Under the pieces are notes generated by a model. The model saw only the letters and a program-made list of their open reading frames with translations, was not told the origin of the DNA and made no database searches. This document shows positions 23,631 to 31,206 of a stretch of DNA of 58,401 nt, one piece after another. The translations under genes were made by a program, and so were the position numbers. The stretch comes from Enterococcus dispar ATCC 51266 (GTDB taxonomy: Bacteria > Bacillota > Bacilli > Lactobacillales > Enterococcaceae). Within the stretch, counting starts at the first letter, position 1, and every line of letters starts with the position of its first letter. The DNA lies in the NCBI RefSeq assembly GCF_000406945.1, contig NZ_KE136354.1, positions 2,230,764 to 2,289,164 on the forward strand, read 5' to 3'.

Positions 23631-24005
23631 AATCGCGCTGTCATAGACTTGACAGTTCGGCAGAAAGAAAAACGAACAGAATGACACAAACCGCCATCCG
23701 GTTGGTTGTATCTTCCTGCTCACTGTCACAACAGTCTATTCAACAGCTAAACAAATCGTGCTAAATCAGCTAGAAAATTCGACAATATGTAATCAATTTT
23801 AAATGCCATAAAACGTCATTGAAAACTGATTAGCATATTGCTCATTTTCTAAGCAAGCTGTTTTAGCAACTAAATTAAGGATGTCAGTTCTACTGAACAA
23901 GGATCGTAATCTGTTAAGAAGATAGTAATTACACGATAGGAAACTGAATTGTAATAGTCATAAGTAGAATGATATACGGAGTGAAAATCAAACTAATTTT
24001 CGGAA

Positions 24006-24031
24006 GAAAATTAATACATTAATTAAAACGA
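24006..24031 (+). repeat. Direct repeat, copy 2
   Basis: GAAAATTAATACATTAATTA then AAACGA, followed by GGAGCGG, the mnmG Shine-Dalgarno region. Confidence 0.8.
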
Positions 24032-24047
24032 GGAGCGGAATTATTTC

Positions 24048-25943
24048 ATGGAATATCAAGCGGAAAGTTATGATGTAATTGTTGTTGGTGCCGGTCATGC
24101 CGGCAGTGAAGCGGCGCTTGCCAACGCACGCATGGGCAACAAAACACTGCTTTTGACGATTAATTTGGATATGGTGGCTTTTATGCCTTGTAATCCCTCT
24201 GTCGGAGGTCCTGCTAAAGGTGTTGTCGTACGAGAAATCGATGCACTGGGGGGCGAAATGGGGAAAAATATCGACAAAACTTACATTCAAATGCGGATGT
24301 TAAATACTGGTAAAGGTCCAGCAGTGCGGGCATTACGCGCACAAGCAGACAAACATGCTTATGCACAAGAGATGAAACACACGATTGAAAAAGAAGAAAA
24401 TTTAACGTTGCGTCAAGGAATGGCGGAAAAATTAATCGTCGAAGATGGCGTTTGTAAAGGTGTTATCACAAATACTGGTGCCCATTACAGTGCCAAAGCT
24501 GTTATTATTACAGCCGGTACAGCTTTACGAGGGGAAATTATTATTGGGGAATTGAAATATTCTTCTGGTCCTAATAATTCTCAACCTTCTGTTGGGCTTG
24601 CCAATAGCTTAAAAGAACTAGGTTTTGAAATTGCGCGTTTTAAAACAGGAACACCGCCACGGGTAAAATCGGGTTCAATTGATTATGAACAAACTGAAAT
24701 TCAACCAGGGGACAAAGAACCCAATCATTTTAGTTATTCCACCCCGGATAGTGCTTATAAACAAGATCAAGAACCATGTTGGCTGACTTATACAAGTCCG
24801 AAAACCCATGAAATTATTCGCGAGAATTTACATCGCGCCCCAATGTTTACCGGCATTGTTGAAGGTGTAGGGGCAAGATATTGTCCTTCAATTGAAGATA
24901 AAATTGTGCGTTTTGCCGATAAAGAACGCCATCAACTTTTCTTAGAACCAGAAGGCTTAAATACAGAAGAAGTCTACGTGCAAGGATTATCGACTTCAAT
25001 GCCAGAAGATGTTCAAGTTGAAATGTTACGTTCGATTGCGGGTTTGCAAAATGTTGAAATGATGCGGACTGGATACGCTATTGAATACGATGTGGTCGTT
25101 CCCCATCAATTACGCCCAACTTTAGAAACAAAATTAATTGAAAATCTTTATACTGCCGGTCAAACAAACGGAACTTCTGGCTATGAAGAGGCTGCCGGTC
25201 AAGGTTTGATTGCCGGTATTAATGCCGGGTTAAAAGTTCAAGGAAAAGAACCGCTAATCTTAAAACGCAGTGACGGCTATATCGGCGTGATGATTGACGA
25301 TTTAGTAACCAAAGGGACGCAAGAACCCTATCGTCTTTTAACCAGTCGAGCTGAATACCGTTTAATTTTACGCCATGATAATGCCGATTTACGCTTAACG
25401 GAAATGGGTCACGCAATTGGTTTGGTTAAAGAAGACCAATACCAAACCTATTTGGCTAAAAAAGCGGCAGTGGAAAATGAAATTGTCCGCCTAAAGAGTA
25501 TCCGCATTAAACCAACAGCTGAAGTTCAAGACTTTTTGGCACAAAAAGGTGCGGCGCAATTAAAAGATGGTGTGTTGGCGAATGAATTTTTACGCCGTCC
25601 GGAAATTAGTTATGCTGAATTATTACAATTTATTCCTGCTGACGAGAATCTTTCCCCAAAAGAAATCGAACAAGTTGAAATTCAAATTAAATACGAAGGC
25701 TATATCAAAAAAGCCTTAGAAAAAGTTGAAAAATTAAAACGGATGGAAGCCAAAAAAATTCCAACCAATATTGACTATGACGCAATTAATGGCCTAGCAA
25801 CTGAAGCCCGCCAAAAATTGACCAAGATTCAACCCGAAACCATTGCCCAAGCGAGTCGCATTAGTGGTGTGAATCCGGCCGATTTGAGTATTTTAATGGT
25901 TTACATTGAACAAGGAAGAATTGCAAAAGTAGCTCACGAATAA
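24048..25943 (+). CDS. mnmG: tRNA uridine-5-carboxymethylaminomethyl modification enzyme MnmG
   Basis: FAD enzyme that partners MnmE in wobble-uridine modification. The N-terminal Rossmann motif is [19 protein letters not shown]. It also has [11 protein letters not shown] (conserved cysteine), KTGTPPRV and the second FAD segment [19 protein letters not shown]-terminal helical domain binds tRNA/MnmE. At 631 residues it is full length. Start ATG with GAGGAG upstream. Confidence 0.96.
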   Translation: MEYQAESYDVIVVGAGHAGSEAALANARMGNKTLLLTINLDMVAFMPCNPSVGGPAKGVVVREIDALGGEMGKNIDKTYIQMRMLNTGKGPAVRALRAQADKHAYAQEMKHTIEKEENLTLRQGMAEKLIVEDGVCKGVITNTGAHYSAKAVIITAGTALRGEIIIGELKYSSGPNNSQPSVGLANSLKELGFEIARFKTGTPPRVKSGSIDYEQTEIQPGDKEPNHFSYSTPDSAYKQDQEPCWLTYTSPKTHEIIRENLHRAPMFTGIVEGVGARYCPSIEDKIVRFADKERHQLFLEPEGLNTEEVYVQGLSTSMPEDVQVEMLRSIAGLQNVEMMRTGYAIEYDVVVPHQLRPTLETKLIENLYTAGQTNGTSGYEEAAGQGLIAGINAGLKVQGKEPLILKRSDGYIGVMIDDLVTKGTQEPYRLLTSRAEYRLILRHDNADLRLTEMGHAIGLVKEDQYQTYLAKKAAVENEIVRLKSIRIKPTAEVQDFLAQKGAAQLKDGVLANEFLRRPEISYAELLQFIPADENLSPKEIEQVEIQIKYEGYIKKALEKVEKLKRMEAKKIPTNIDYDAINGLATEARQKLTKIQPETIAQASRISGVNPADLSILMVYIEQGRIAKVAHE

Positions 25944-25953
25944 TAGCATAAAT

Positions 25954-25990
25954 AAAAGCCGTCTCATCTTGTGATGAAGCGGCTTTTATT
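25954..25990 (+). terminator. Terminator of mnmG
   Basis: AAAAGCCGTCTCATC-TTGT-GATGAAGCGGCTTTT, followed by ATTTTTAT. Confidence 0.85.
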
Positions 25991-26025
25991 TTTATGTGCA
26001 TGGAAAAAATTTTTTTTCGCCCGAA

Positions 26026-26041
26026 TGTTTCACATGAAACT
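26026..26041. promoter_or_regulatory. Candidate parS site
   Basis: TGTTTCACATGAAACT matches the parS consensus TGTTTCACGTGAAACA at 14 of 16 positions. It lies between mnmG and the next gene, about 20 kb from parB and 11 kb from oriC, a typical location for ParB/Spo0J nucleation. Confidence 0.65.
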
Positions 26042-26088
26042 TTTTGGATGCCGTTGCCATAGCAGAAGATTCTTAATGATTCTTACCA

Positions 26089-27000
26089 TTATTCGGTCTG
26101 ATCCCTATCGGAGTTTAACAATTTTTCGTTTAAAGTTGTCATTTTCTGGTTGGCTTCTTGAAACAGCGTGGGAATTTGATTTAATAATTGATTGCTAATA
26201 GCCAGCGAATCTTGGATCGCATTTTCAGTTAACGTAGTAGTGCTGCGGGCAAAGTTGGTAGAAAGGTCTTTGACAATTGCCTCTGTCTTCTCCAATACTT
26301 CTTCTGGTAGGGCTGCCGAAGCATAAGAAGAAAAAAGGGTACTGGTAGCCGTAATGGTGGCACTATACTGCAAGACCCAAGTAAATAAATACTGTAAATC
26401 AATTTCTGCGATGGAATTCTGGGCAATAGCGGTCAAAGTCGTCAAAATAGGCAAAGTGACCGATGGAGGCGATAATTGCTCTAAGGATAGATTTTTGACT
26501 GCCAATTGAAGATTTTGGGCTAAATCAAAACGGTAGCACAGATAAAGCAATTCGTGGATACTATTTGCTACAAAAGTCCCAGTTTTTTTATCCCCTTGAA
26601 AAATTTTGGTTTCCGGCAACTTATCTAATAGTAAAAGCCCTGTTTTTAAAGGAGAGGGCGCTACATAAAGCCGAAAATAATTTTGTTCGCTGGTGATAAT
26701 ACCATCGAGAAGCGATTTTTCTTTTGTTGTGGTTTTTAATTCAGCATTCAGATCCGTTTCCTTGATGCGACTTAATTTTTGGGAAACATCTTTTGTCACC
26801 ATTCCTTTTAGCACCGATTGTTTATTGTCGGCTTGAAAGCCGCTTTCGGCAAAATAGTGGAGCATAAAAAAATCATTTTGATAAAAGCATTCATTTAAAC
26901 TGGTAAATGAAATGGTTTGGCCGGCCTGTTGCGTGAGCCAAGTTCTTAATTTTTGTTGCAATTGTTCTTCTTTGGTGGGTTCTTTTTTAAAGAATGCCAT
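26089..27000 (-). CDS. Conserved-looking protein of unknown function, 303 aa
   Basis: I do not recognise this protein. It starts MAFFKKEPTKEEQLQQKLRT, has a mixed alpha/beta composition and no clear signal peptide. Hydrophobic stretches near residues 170-230 are probably helical core rather than membrane. A helical, Thr/Gln-rich C-terminal third (KIEAIVKDLSTNFARS-like region, then ISNQLLNQIPTLFQEANQK) may form a coiled coil. The ribosome binding site AGGAG lies 6-8 nt before ATG. It is transcribed away from the NfeD/SPFH pair. Codon use resembles its neighbours. Confidence 0.7.
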   Translation of the reverse strand: MAFFKKEPTKEEQLQQKLRTWLTQQAGQTISFTSLNECFYQNDFFMLHYFAESGFQADNKQSVLKGMVTKDVSQKLSRIKETDLNAELKTTTKEKSLLDGIITSEQNYFRLYVAPSPLKTGLLLLDKLPETKIFQGDKKTGTFVANSIHELLYLCYRFDLAQNLQLAVKNLSLEQLSPPSVTLPILTTLTAIAQNSIAEIDLQYLFTWVLQYSATITATSTLFSSYASAALPEEVLEKTEAIVKDLSTNFARSTTTLTENAIQDSLAISNQLLNQIPTLFQEANQKMTTLNEKLLNSDRDQTE

Positions 27001-27155
27001 CGCTATTCTCCTTAGTAAATATATTCTTAGTTCTATTTTAGTCGAAAAACAACTAACTTCACAAATAATTGACTAGGCGTTTTTTTTACAAGTGGTATAA
27101 TGAGAGCAATCAAGATTGGGGCTTGAGGTTTTTTAACAGGAGGTGGGCAGGTTCG

Positions 27156-27386
27156 TTGGCGGATTATCAAATGGAAAAAACGTTAGGCAAATGTTTTCGG
27201 ACAACTAAAGGCAGTTTTACTGGTAGCGTGCGCATTTTGGGCAGCTGGTATGATTATAAAGTTGTGGCTGGTTTGCCGGAAGTTGGGGATATGCTGGAAG
27301 TTGTCGCTTACACACCCAACGCATTATTGGTCCAAGTAAACAATACTTTATATGAAAGCGATGTGAATTACATTGGCAATTTTTAG
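27156..27386 (+). CDS. Short NfeD-like OB-fold protein
   Basis: About 76 residues matching the C-terminal OB domain of NfeD proteins: KTLGKCFRTTKGSFTGSVRI, GSWYDYKVVAGLPEVGD, then VAYTPNALLVQVNN. It has no membrane segments, so it is the short NfeD type. The start is inferred as TTG 27156 (AGGAGG about 11 nt upstream); the next ATG (27171) is too far from it. Its end overlaps the SPFH gene by 14 nt. NfeD-SPFH pairs are conserved in prokaryotes and the proteins cooperate at membranes. Confidence 0.65.
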   Translation: MADYQMEKTLGKCFRTTKGSFTGSVRILGSWYDYKVVAGLPEVGDMLEVVAYTPNALLVQVNNTLYESDVNYIGNF

Positions 27387-28329
27387 TATTTTCTTTGTTA
27401 TCGTAATTATTGGTCTACTTATTTTATTGTTATCGCAAATGGTTATTATCGTTGAACAAGGGGAAGTCAAAGTAGTAGAAAGTTTCGGGAAATATGTGAA
27501 AGCACTCGATCCTGGTCTGCATTTTTTAATTCCAATCTTGTACAACGTGAAGCAAAGAGTTTCGTTAAAACAAATCCCAATTCAAATTGATCCGCAAAGT
27601 GTTATCACAAAAGACAATGTTATCGTTGAAATTGACGAAGCCATTAAATATCACGTTACAGATGTGCGGGCTTTTGTGTATGACAACCAAAATGCGGTTG
27701 TTTCTATGATTCAAGATTGTCAGTCCAATTTACGGGGCATTATCGGTAAAATGGATTTAAATGAAGTTCTAAACGGTACCGAAGAAATCAATGTGGCGTT
27801 GTATGAAAGTGTGAAAGATATTACCGCAGGCTATGGTCTTTCCATTGATCGCATTAATATTGGAGAAATTTCTGTTTCCGATGAAATCGTCAATTCCATG
27901 AATAAGCTAATTACCGCTAGTCGGGATAAAGAATCATTGATTACAATTTCAGAAGGGAAAAAGCAATCGGTGATTTTAGATTCCGAGGCCAAAGCCTCTG
28001 AAATGGAAATCGATTCTGCAGCCCGGGCGAAACAAACTAAAATCGATGCCACCGCTAGAGCTGAACGTATTAAAATTGATGCTGAAGCAGAAGCGGATCG
28101 TATTCGAATTGTCACAGAAGCAGAGAAAAAACGGATTAGAGAAATCAATCAGGCCATTCAAGAAAGTCAAATTGACGAGAAAATGTTGTCTTATCTTGGG
28201 ATTGAAGCCTTTAAACATGTGGTGGAAAACAACCACAATACAGTTATTTTACCAACTAATTTAACCGAAATCGGCAATATTCCCGCGATGAAACAAGTTT
28301 GGGATGCTACGGATAAAAATAAACAATAA
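27373..28329 (+). CDS. SPFH/band-7 (stomatin-like) membrane protein
   Basis: One N-terminal membrane helix (residues ~3-25) is followed by an SPFH domain (VVESFGKYVKALDPGLHFLI and VITKDNVIVEIDEAIKYHV). A long Ala/Glu/Arg-rich coiled coil follows (residues ~190-260: EAKASEMEIDSAARAKQTKI and repeats). Family members form membrane microdomain scaffolds. It starts with TTG inside the NfeD-like gene, so translation is probably coupled. The 318-residue length fits QmcA/stomatin types rather than long flotillins. Confidence 0.85.
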   Translation: MAIFSIFFVIVIIGLLILLLSQMVIIVEQGEVKVVESFGKYVKALDPGLHFLIPILYNVKQRVSLKQIPIQIDPQSVITKDNVIVEIDEAIKYHVTDVRAFVYDNQNAVVSMIQDCQSNLRGIIGKMDLNEVLNGTEEINVALYESVKDITAGYGLSIDRINIGEISVSDEIVNSMNKLITASRDKESLITISEGKKQSVILDSEAKASEMEIDSAARAKQTKIDATARAERIKIDAEAEADRIRIVTEAEKKRIREINQAIQESQIDEKMLSYLGIEAFKHVVENNHNTVILPTNLTEIGNIPAMKQVWDATDKNKQ

Positions 28330-28341
28330 AAAATGAATCTA

Positions 28342-28382
28342 AAAAAAGTGGGAATACCAAATTTTTGGTTTCTCACTTTTTT
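28342..28382 (+). terminator. Terminator of the NfeD-SPFH operon
   Basis: AAAAAAGTG...CACTTTTTT with inner ACCAA/TTGGT pairing. Confidence 0.8.
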
Positions 28383-28562
28383 GCTAGATAAAGGGTTCTT
28401 ATCTTTTTATAAGGAATAAATCCGAAATTTCAAGATTTTTTGTATCGCGCTTTTCTAGCGAACTCTCTCGGGCAATAAGTCAAAATCTTGAGAAATTGAA
28501 GAGCGTTTTATCCAGATTTCCTTTTATTACTTGAAAGCTGAAGAGATCGTTCCAATTTTCTT
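28383..28562 (+). repeat. Hairpin repeat element (families D + A)
   Basis: GCTAGATAAAGGGTTCTTAT (motif D) directly follows the terminator T-run. It continues ATAAGGAATAAATCC, then a family A hairpin containing GAACTCTCTCGGGCAATAAG and TTTTATTACTTGAAAGCTG. Confidence 0.65.
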
Positions 28563-28573
28563 GAATTTCTTGC

Positions 28574-29275
28574 TTATTCATCCCGTAAATCAGGATGAAG
28601 TTGAATTATATTTTGCCCCCAATCAACAGTAGCAAGGTGATAAGGAAAATCACCTGTTACGGTGTAGCTCCCGGGAGCTGGGACATTGATTTTTTTCATC
28701 CGGGCATTGCCTTTGGCTAAATAGCCAGTGCCAAGTTTTAACATATCCCGTAAGCCGAGATTACTTTTGGTATGTTCTTTAACCGTGCCCAAATTTTGTG
28801 TAATGGCACCAAGACTAGGTGTCACCGTTTTCCATTTCATAAAACGAATCAAGTCTTCTTGGCGGGAGAAAACATCAAAAGAACGATCATCGTCAATTTG
28901 ATAACTAATGTAGGCATCAATTTCGGCTAAAGATAACTTTTGCGGACCTAATAGGAATTTTTGCCCGTTTTTTAAAGCAGTAAAATCTTTTTCTGAAGTA
29001 ATCGTTAACGTACCATCTGTATCAAGCCCAGCTTCTTTAATGGCCGCCAAACCTTCTTCTTTGGTTAAAATAAAATATTTCGTGACCGATTGCGAAAAAG
29101 CGGCAGAAAAATACTTTAAAAAATCATCAATAGAATTTTTGACATACAGTTCACCTAATGTAATGTTGTGAAGCCGAATTTCCGGTGCAATCCGCCATAA
29201 CGTCCCTTTATTTTGTAAATCGTAAACAAAAAAGGATGAGAAAATACCATCATCAAAAATAAATAAAACTTTCAT
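28574..29275 (-). CDS. LytR-CpsA-Psr (LCP)-like protein without membrane anchor
   Basis: 233 residues. The segment AEIDAYISYQIDDDRSFDV, RQEDLIRFMKW and the following TQNLGTVKEHTKSNLGLRDM resemble LCP-domain features (Y-x-R/Q-x-R...D...R-Q and the downstream NLG/L motif). LCP enzymes attach glycopolymers to peptidoglycan outside the cell, but this protein begins MKVLFIFDDGIFSSFFVYDL with no signal peptide or membrane helix. Several catalytic arginines of LCP proteins are not evident. It may be a diverged or non-enzymatic relative. The assignment is tentative. Ribosome binding site GGAGG. Confidence 0.5.
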   Translation of the reverse strand: MKVLFIFDDGIFSSFFVYDLQNKGTLWRIAPEIRLHNITLGELYVKNSIDDFLKYFSAAFSQSVTKYFILTKEEGLAAIKEAGLDTDGTLTITSEKDFTALKNGQKFLLGPQKLSLAEIDAYISYQIDDDRSFDVFSRQEDLIRFMKWKTVTPSLGAITQNLGTVKEHTKSNLGLRDMLKLGTGYLAKGNARMKKINVPAPGSYTVTGDFPYHLATVDWGQNIIQLHPDLRDE

Positions 29276-29345
29276 GTTTTTCCTCCTTGAAATATTGTGA
29301 AATAAACAGCTGACTGAAATAATGAAAAAAGCTACTTTTGTTGTA

Positions 29346-29507
29346 TGAGAGCTGCCCCACGTTTGTTTAGCTTTTCTAGTGATCCAGCTTCACAAACGAA
29401 CTCTCTACGGTAATAAGCCAAAATATGGAAAAATTTGAGAGACAATTTATCCATATTTCGTCTTATTGCTTGAGAGCTGCCCCCGTTCATTTAGCTTTTC
29501 TTTGATC
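29346..29507. repeat. Family A hairpin repeat
   Basis: GAACTCTCTACGGTAATAAG ... CGTCTTATTGCTTGAGAGCT forms a long stem. It is preceded by a partial unit (GAGAGCTGCCCCACGTTTGT). The linker TTTAGCTTTTCT precedes and follows it. Confidence 0.75.
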
Positions 29508-29628
29508 TAGCACATGCAGCAACTCTTCGGGAAAAATTTAAAAATTAGTTTCTGGTAAAGAGCACCAGAACACGAATTTCTGAGATTTTTCCAAAGAGCT
29601 ACCCACTGCATTTAGCTTTTCTACTTCA
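29508..29628. repeat. Family C hairpin repeat
   Basis: Arms AACTCTTCGGGAAAAAT and ATTTTTCCAAAGAGCT enclose TTAGTTTCTGGT / ACCAGAACACGAA, a stem of about 80 nt. Copies are at 33.8 and 34.2 kb, with a remnant at 11.65 kb. Confidence 0.75.
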
Positions 29629-29656
29629 ACTCTACCAATTTTTAAACTTTTTGACT

Positions 29657-29683
29657 AGCGGCGCAGGGCCGTTGCTTTTTTTT
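29657..29683 (+). terminator. Hairpin and T-run upstream of the EF-G-binding protein gene
   Basis: CGGC-gcagg-GCCG with flanks, then TTGC and T9. There is no plus-strand gene upstream for more than 1 kb. It may cap stray transcription or act as an attenuator of the downstream gene. Confidence 0.4.
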
Positions 29684-29835
29684 TGAAATGCGGGTATGAT
29701 AACGGGGATTATAACAAGGTGGTGGTCATATGATACGATTTGTATCTTCTGTACGCACAATTAGCTGGCAGTTATTCTGATGTCGCAGTTGTGACTTTCT
29801 TCTGCGCTTCAGCGGTTTGGAGAAAGGAAAATCTT

Positions 29836-30468
29836 ATGAAACTAGAACCTTATCAATATTTTGCCTTAGCAAAAGACATCGACGATTTGATTAATGTCTA
29901 TCAATCCGTCAATGACAAACAAACAGTCAACGCCGTTCAGGCTTTAACAACAGAAAAAATTAATGAAACTTTGCCAGAAGAATCGACCCAAAAATCTGAA
30001 TTGCTCCAGTTCATTTTGAATCCCCATTTGACAAAGGCTTCAGCGGAACGTTATTTAAATGAATTAAAAGAACACGTTACGCCTTTTGTCGCGCCGAGTG
30101 CCAAACAAGTAGAAAAAGTTTTTCGCAAGACTAAAAAATTACGTTTACCAGCTTTTGAAACCATGGATTTAAAAGAACATACCTATATTGGTTGGAACGA
30201 TCCAGGCCAGCAGCAAAAATTTATTTTGTATTACGATGACAAAGGATTGCAGGGACTCAATGGCAATTTTTCTAGCAATATTTTGAAAAATGTTTGTTCC
30301 ATTTGTCATAAAACCAGCGAAGTTGCCTTATTTTTAGCTACGACTAAAAAGGGTGGCGATGGTACTTATACCAAAAAGGGCAACTATATTTGTGTCGATA
30401 GCGATAAGTGCAATCATCAGCTATACGATAAAAACCAGTTATTCGATTTTGTCACAAAAGTAAAATAG
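29836..30468 (+). CDS. FusB/FusC-type elongation factor G-binding protein
   Basis: 210 residues, the length of the FusB/FusC family, which binds EF-G and frees it from fusidic-acid-stalled ribosomes. The N-terminal helical half starts MKLEPYQYFALAKDIDDLIN. The C-terminal half carries the four-cysteine zinc finger: C-x2-C in NVCSICHKTSE, then Cys in YICVDSDKCNHQ. Downstream TM or secretion signals are absent. I start at ATG 29836, with GAAAGG about 8 nt upstream. Chromosomal homologues are common in Gram-positives and do not always confer resistance. Confidence 0.82.
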   Translation: MKLEPYQYFALAKDIDDLINVYQSVNDKQTVNAVQALTTEKINETLPEESTQKSELLQFILNPHLTKASAERYLNELKEHVTPFVAPSAKQVEKVFRKTKKLRLPAFETMDLKEHTYIGWNDPGQQQKFILYYDDKGLQGLNGNFSSNILKNVCSICHKTSEVALFLATTKKGGDGTYTKKGNYICVDSDKCNHQLYDKNQLFDFVTKVK

Positions 30469-30497
30469 CGGGTGCTGATTTTCATTGTCATATACGT

Positions 30498-30537
30498 AAA
30501 AAAAAGACAGCGGGATTTTCCTCGCTGTCTTTTTTTG
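30498..30537 (+). terminator. Terminator of the EF-G-binding protein gene
   Basis: AAAAAAGACAGCG / CGCTGTCTTTTTTT with a 10-nt loop. Confidence 0.85.
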
Positions 30538-30640
30538 TAGGTAAAGAGATTATATGACTTTTACAAGGAATAAAGCGACTGTAGCAAGATTTTATCTTAT
30601 TATTCAAAAGCCAAATGAGTTCGTTTCGCTTTTCTTACCT
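30538..30640 (+). repeat. Motif D plus partial family A repeat
   Basis: TAGGTAAAGAGATTATATGA then CTTTTACAAGGAATAAAGC follows the terminator directly. Then come AAGATTTTATCTTATTATTC and GAGTTCGTTTCGCTTTTCTT from the right half of family A. Confidence 0.65.
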
Positions 30641-30677
30641 TTTTCTGATTTTGCATGACGTCTAATTGAAGCATGGT

Positions 30678-30683
30678 ATACTA
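30678..30683 (+). promoter_or_regulatory. Extended -10 promoter for the 49-aa membrane peptide
   Basis: TGGTATACT has the TG-n-TATACT extended -10 form. It lies about 30 nt before the start codon. No good -35 at 17 nt. Confidence 0.5.
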
Positions 30684-30709
30684 ACTAAAATACACTGGAG
30701 GAAAGTCAG

Positions 30710-30859
30710 ATGGAACAGATTAATGGTAAAATTATTGGTCAAAATGAAGGTCCAACAGACATTTGGGTACGTTCTTCAAGTAGCATGAGGCTTGTGTTTA
30801 TTGCAGTCATTGGAATTGGATTGAGTATAGGTTTTGTGATTTATCACCGTAAGAAATAA
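30710..30859 (+). CDS. Small single-pass membrane protein, 49 aa
   Basis: MEQINGKIIGQNEGPTDIWV is followed by RSSSSMRL, a 20-residue hydrophobic helix (VFIAVIGIGLSIGFVIY) and a basic end HRKK. The ribosome binding site GGAGG is 8 nt before the ATG and an extended -10 precedes it, so expression is plausible. The C-terminal hydrophobic-plus-basic end resembles an LPXTG sorting tail, but no LPXTG motif or signal peptide is present. It could be a decayed surface-protein tail or a genuine small membrane protein. Function unknown. Confidence 0.6.
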   Translation: MEQINGKIIGQNEGPTDIWVRSSSSMRLVFIAVIGIGLSIGFVIYHRKK

Positions 30860-31206
30860 TTTGGTAAGTACGGGATAGTTGGATATTAATTTTTGGAGAT
30901 TTTGTTCAGCAGATGGAAATTATTGGGAGAAAATCACAAAAAATCCGAACAATTTCCTGGGCTAAGAGAAAAAAATTACCAAACCAGTAGAAAATTAGGT
31001 GAAAACCTGATAAAATAGCAAAATATTCAGATCATTATGAAAATAAAAAGGTTGGTTGGAATCGGTGAAGTACTACCATTGTACAGAGACAAAAGGGAAA
31101 TTTTTTCGTTAAGAAATCGCGTAGTTCGTAAAAGTTTTTATCCGTTTTTAGCGATAAACTTTAGACTACGGTGCATTTTTTAGCAGGGGTTAAAAGGAGG
31201 AATCAA
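30860..31206 (+). promoter_or_regulatory. Leader of the AgcS symporter gene with attenuator-like hairpin
   Basis: At 31120-31181, CGTAGT...AAAGTTTTTATC can pair with GATAAACTTT...ACTACG and is followed by TGCATTTTTT. This terminator-like hairpin lies 25 nt before the ribosome binding site. The preceding ~250 nt has no ORF. I do not see the glycine-riboswitch core. Confidence 0.45.

Larger units (their letters stand above)
23575..24047 (+). other. Structured non-coding insert between mnmE and mnmG
   Basis: A 375-nt segment is flanked by 26-nt direct repeats (23605-23630 and 24006-24031). Near its left end, GCTGTCATAGACTTGACAG and an imperfect complement around 23720-23745 could pair, with AACCGCCATCCGGTT hairpin between them. 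There is no convincing ORF. The right copy of the direct repeat abuts the mnmG ribosome binding site. Confidence 0.5.

Noticed and set aside
23605-24031. Insertion sequence
   Set aside because: No transposase ORF and no classical terminal inverted repeats; the 26-bp direct repeats are too long for a typical target duplication.
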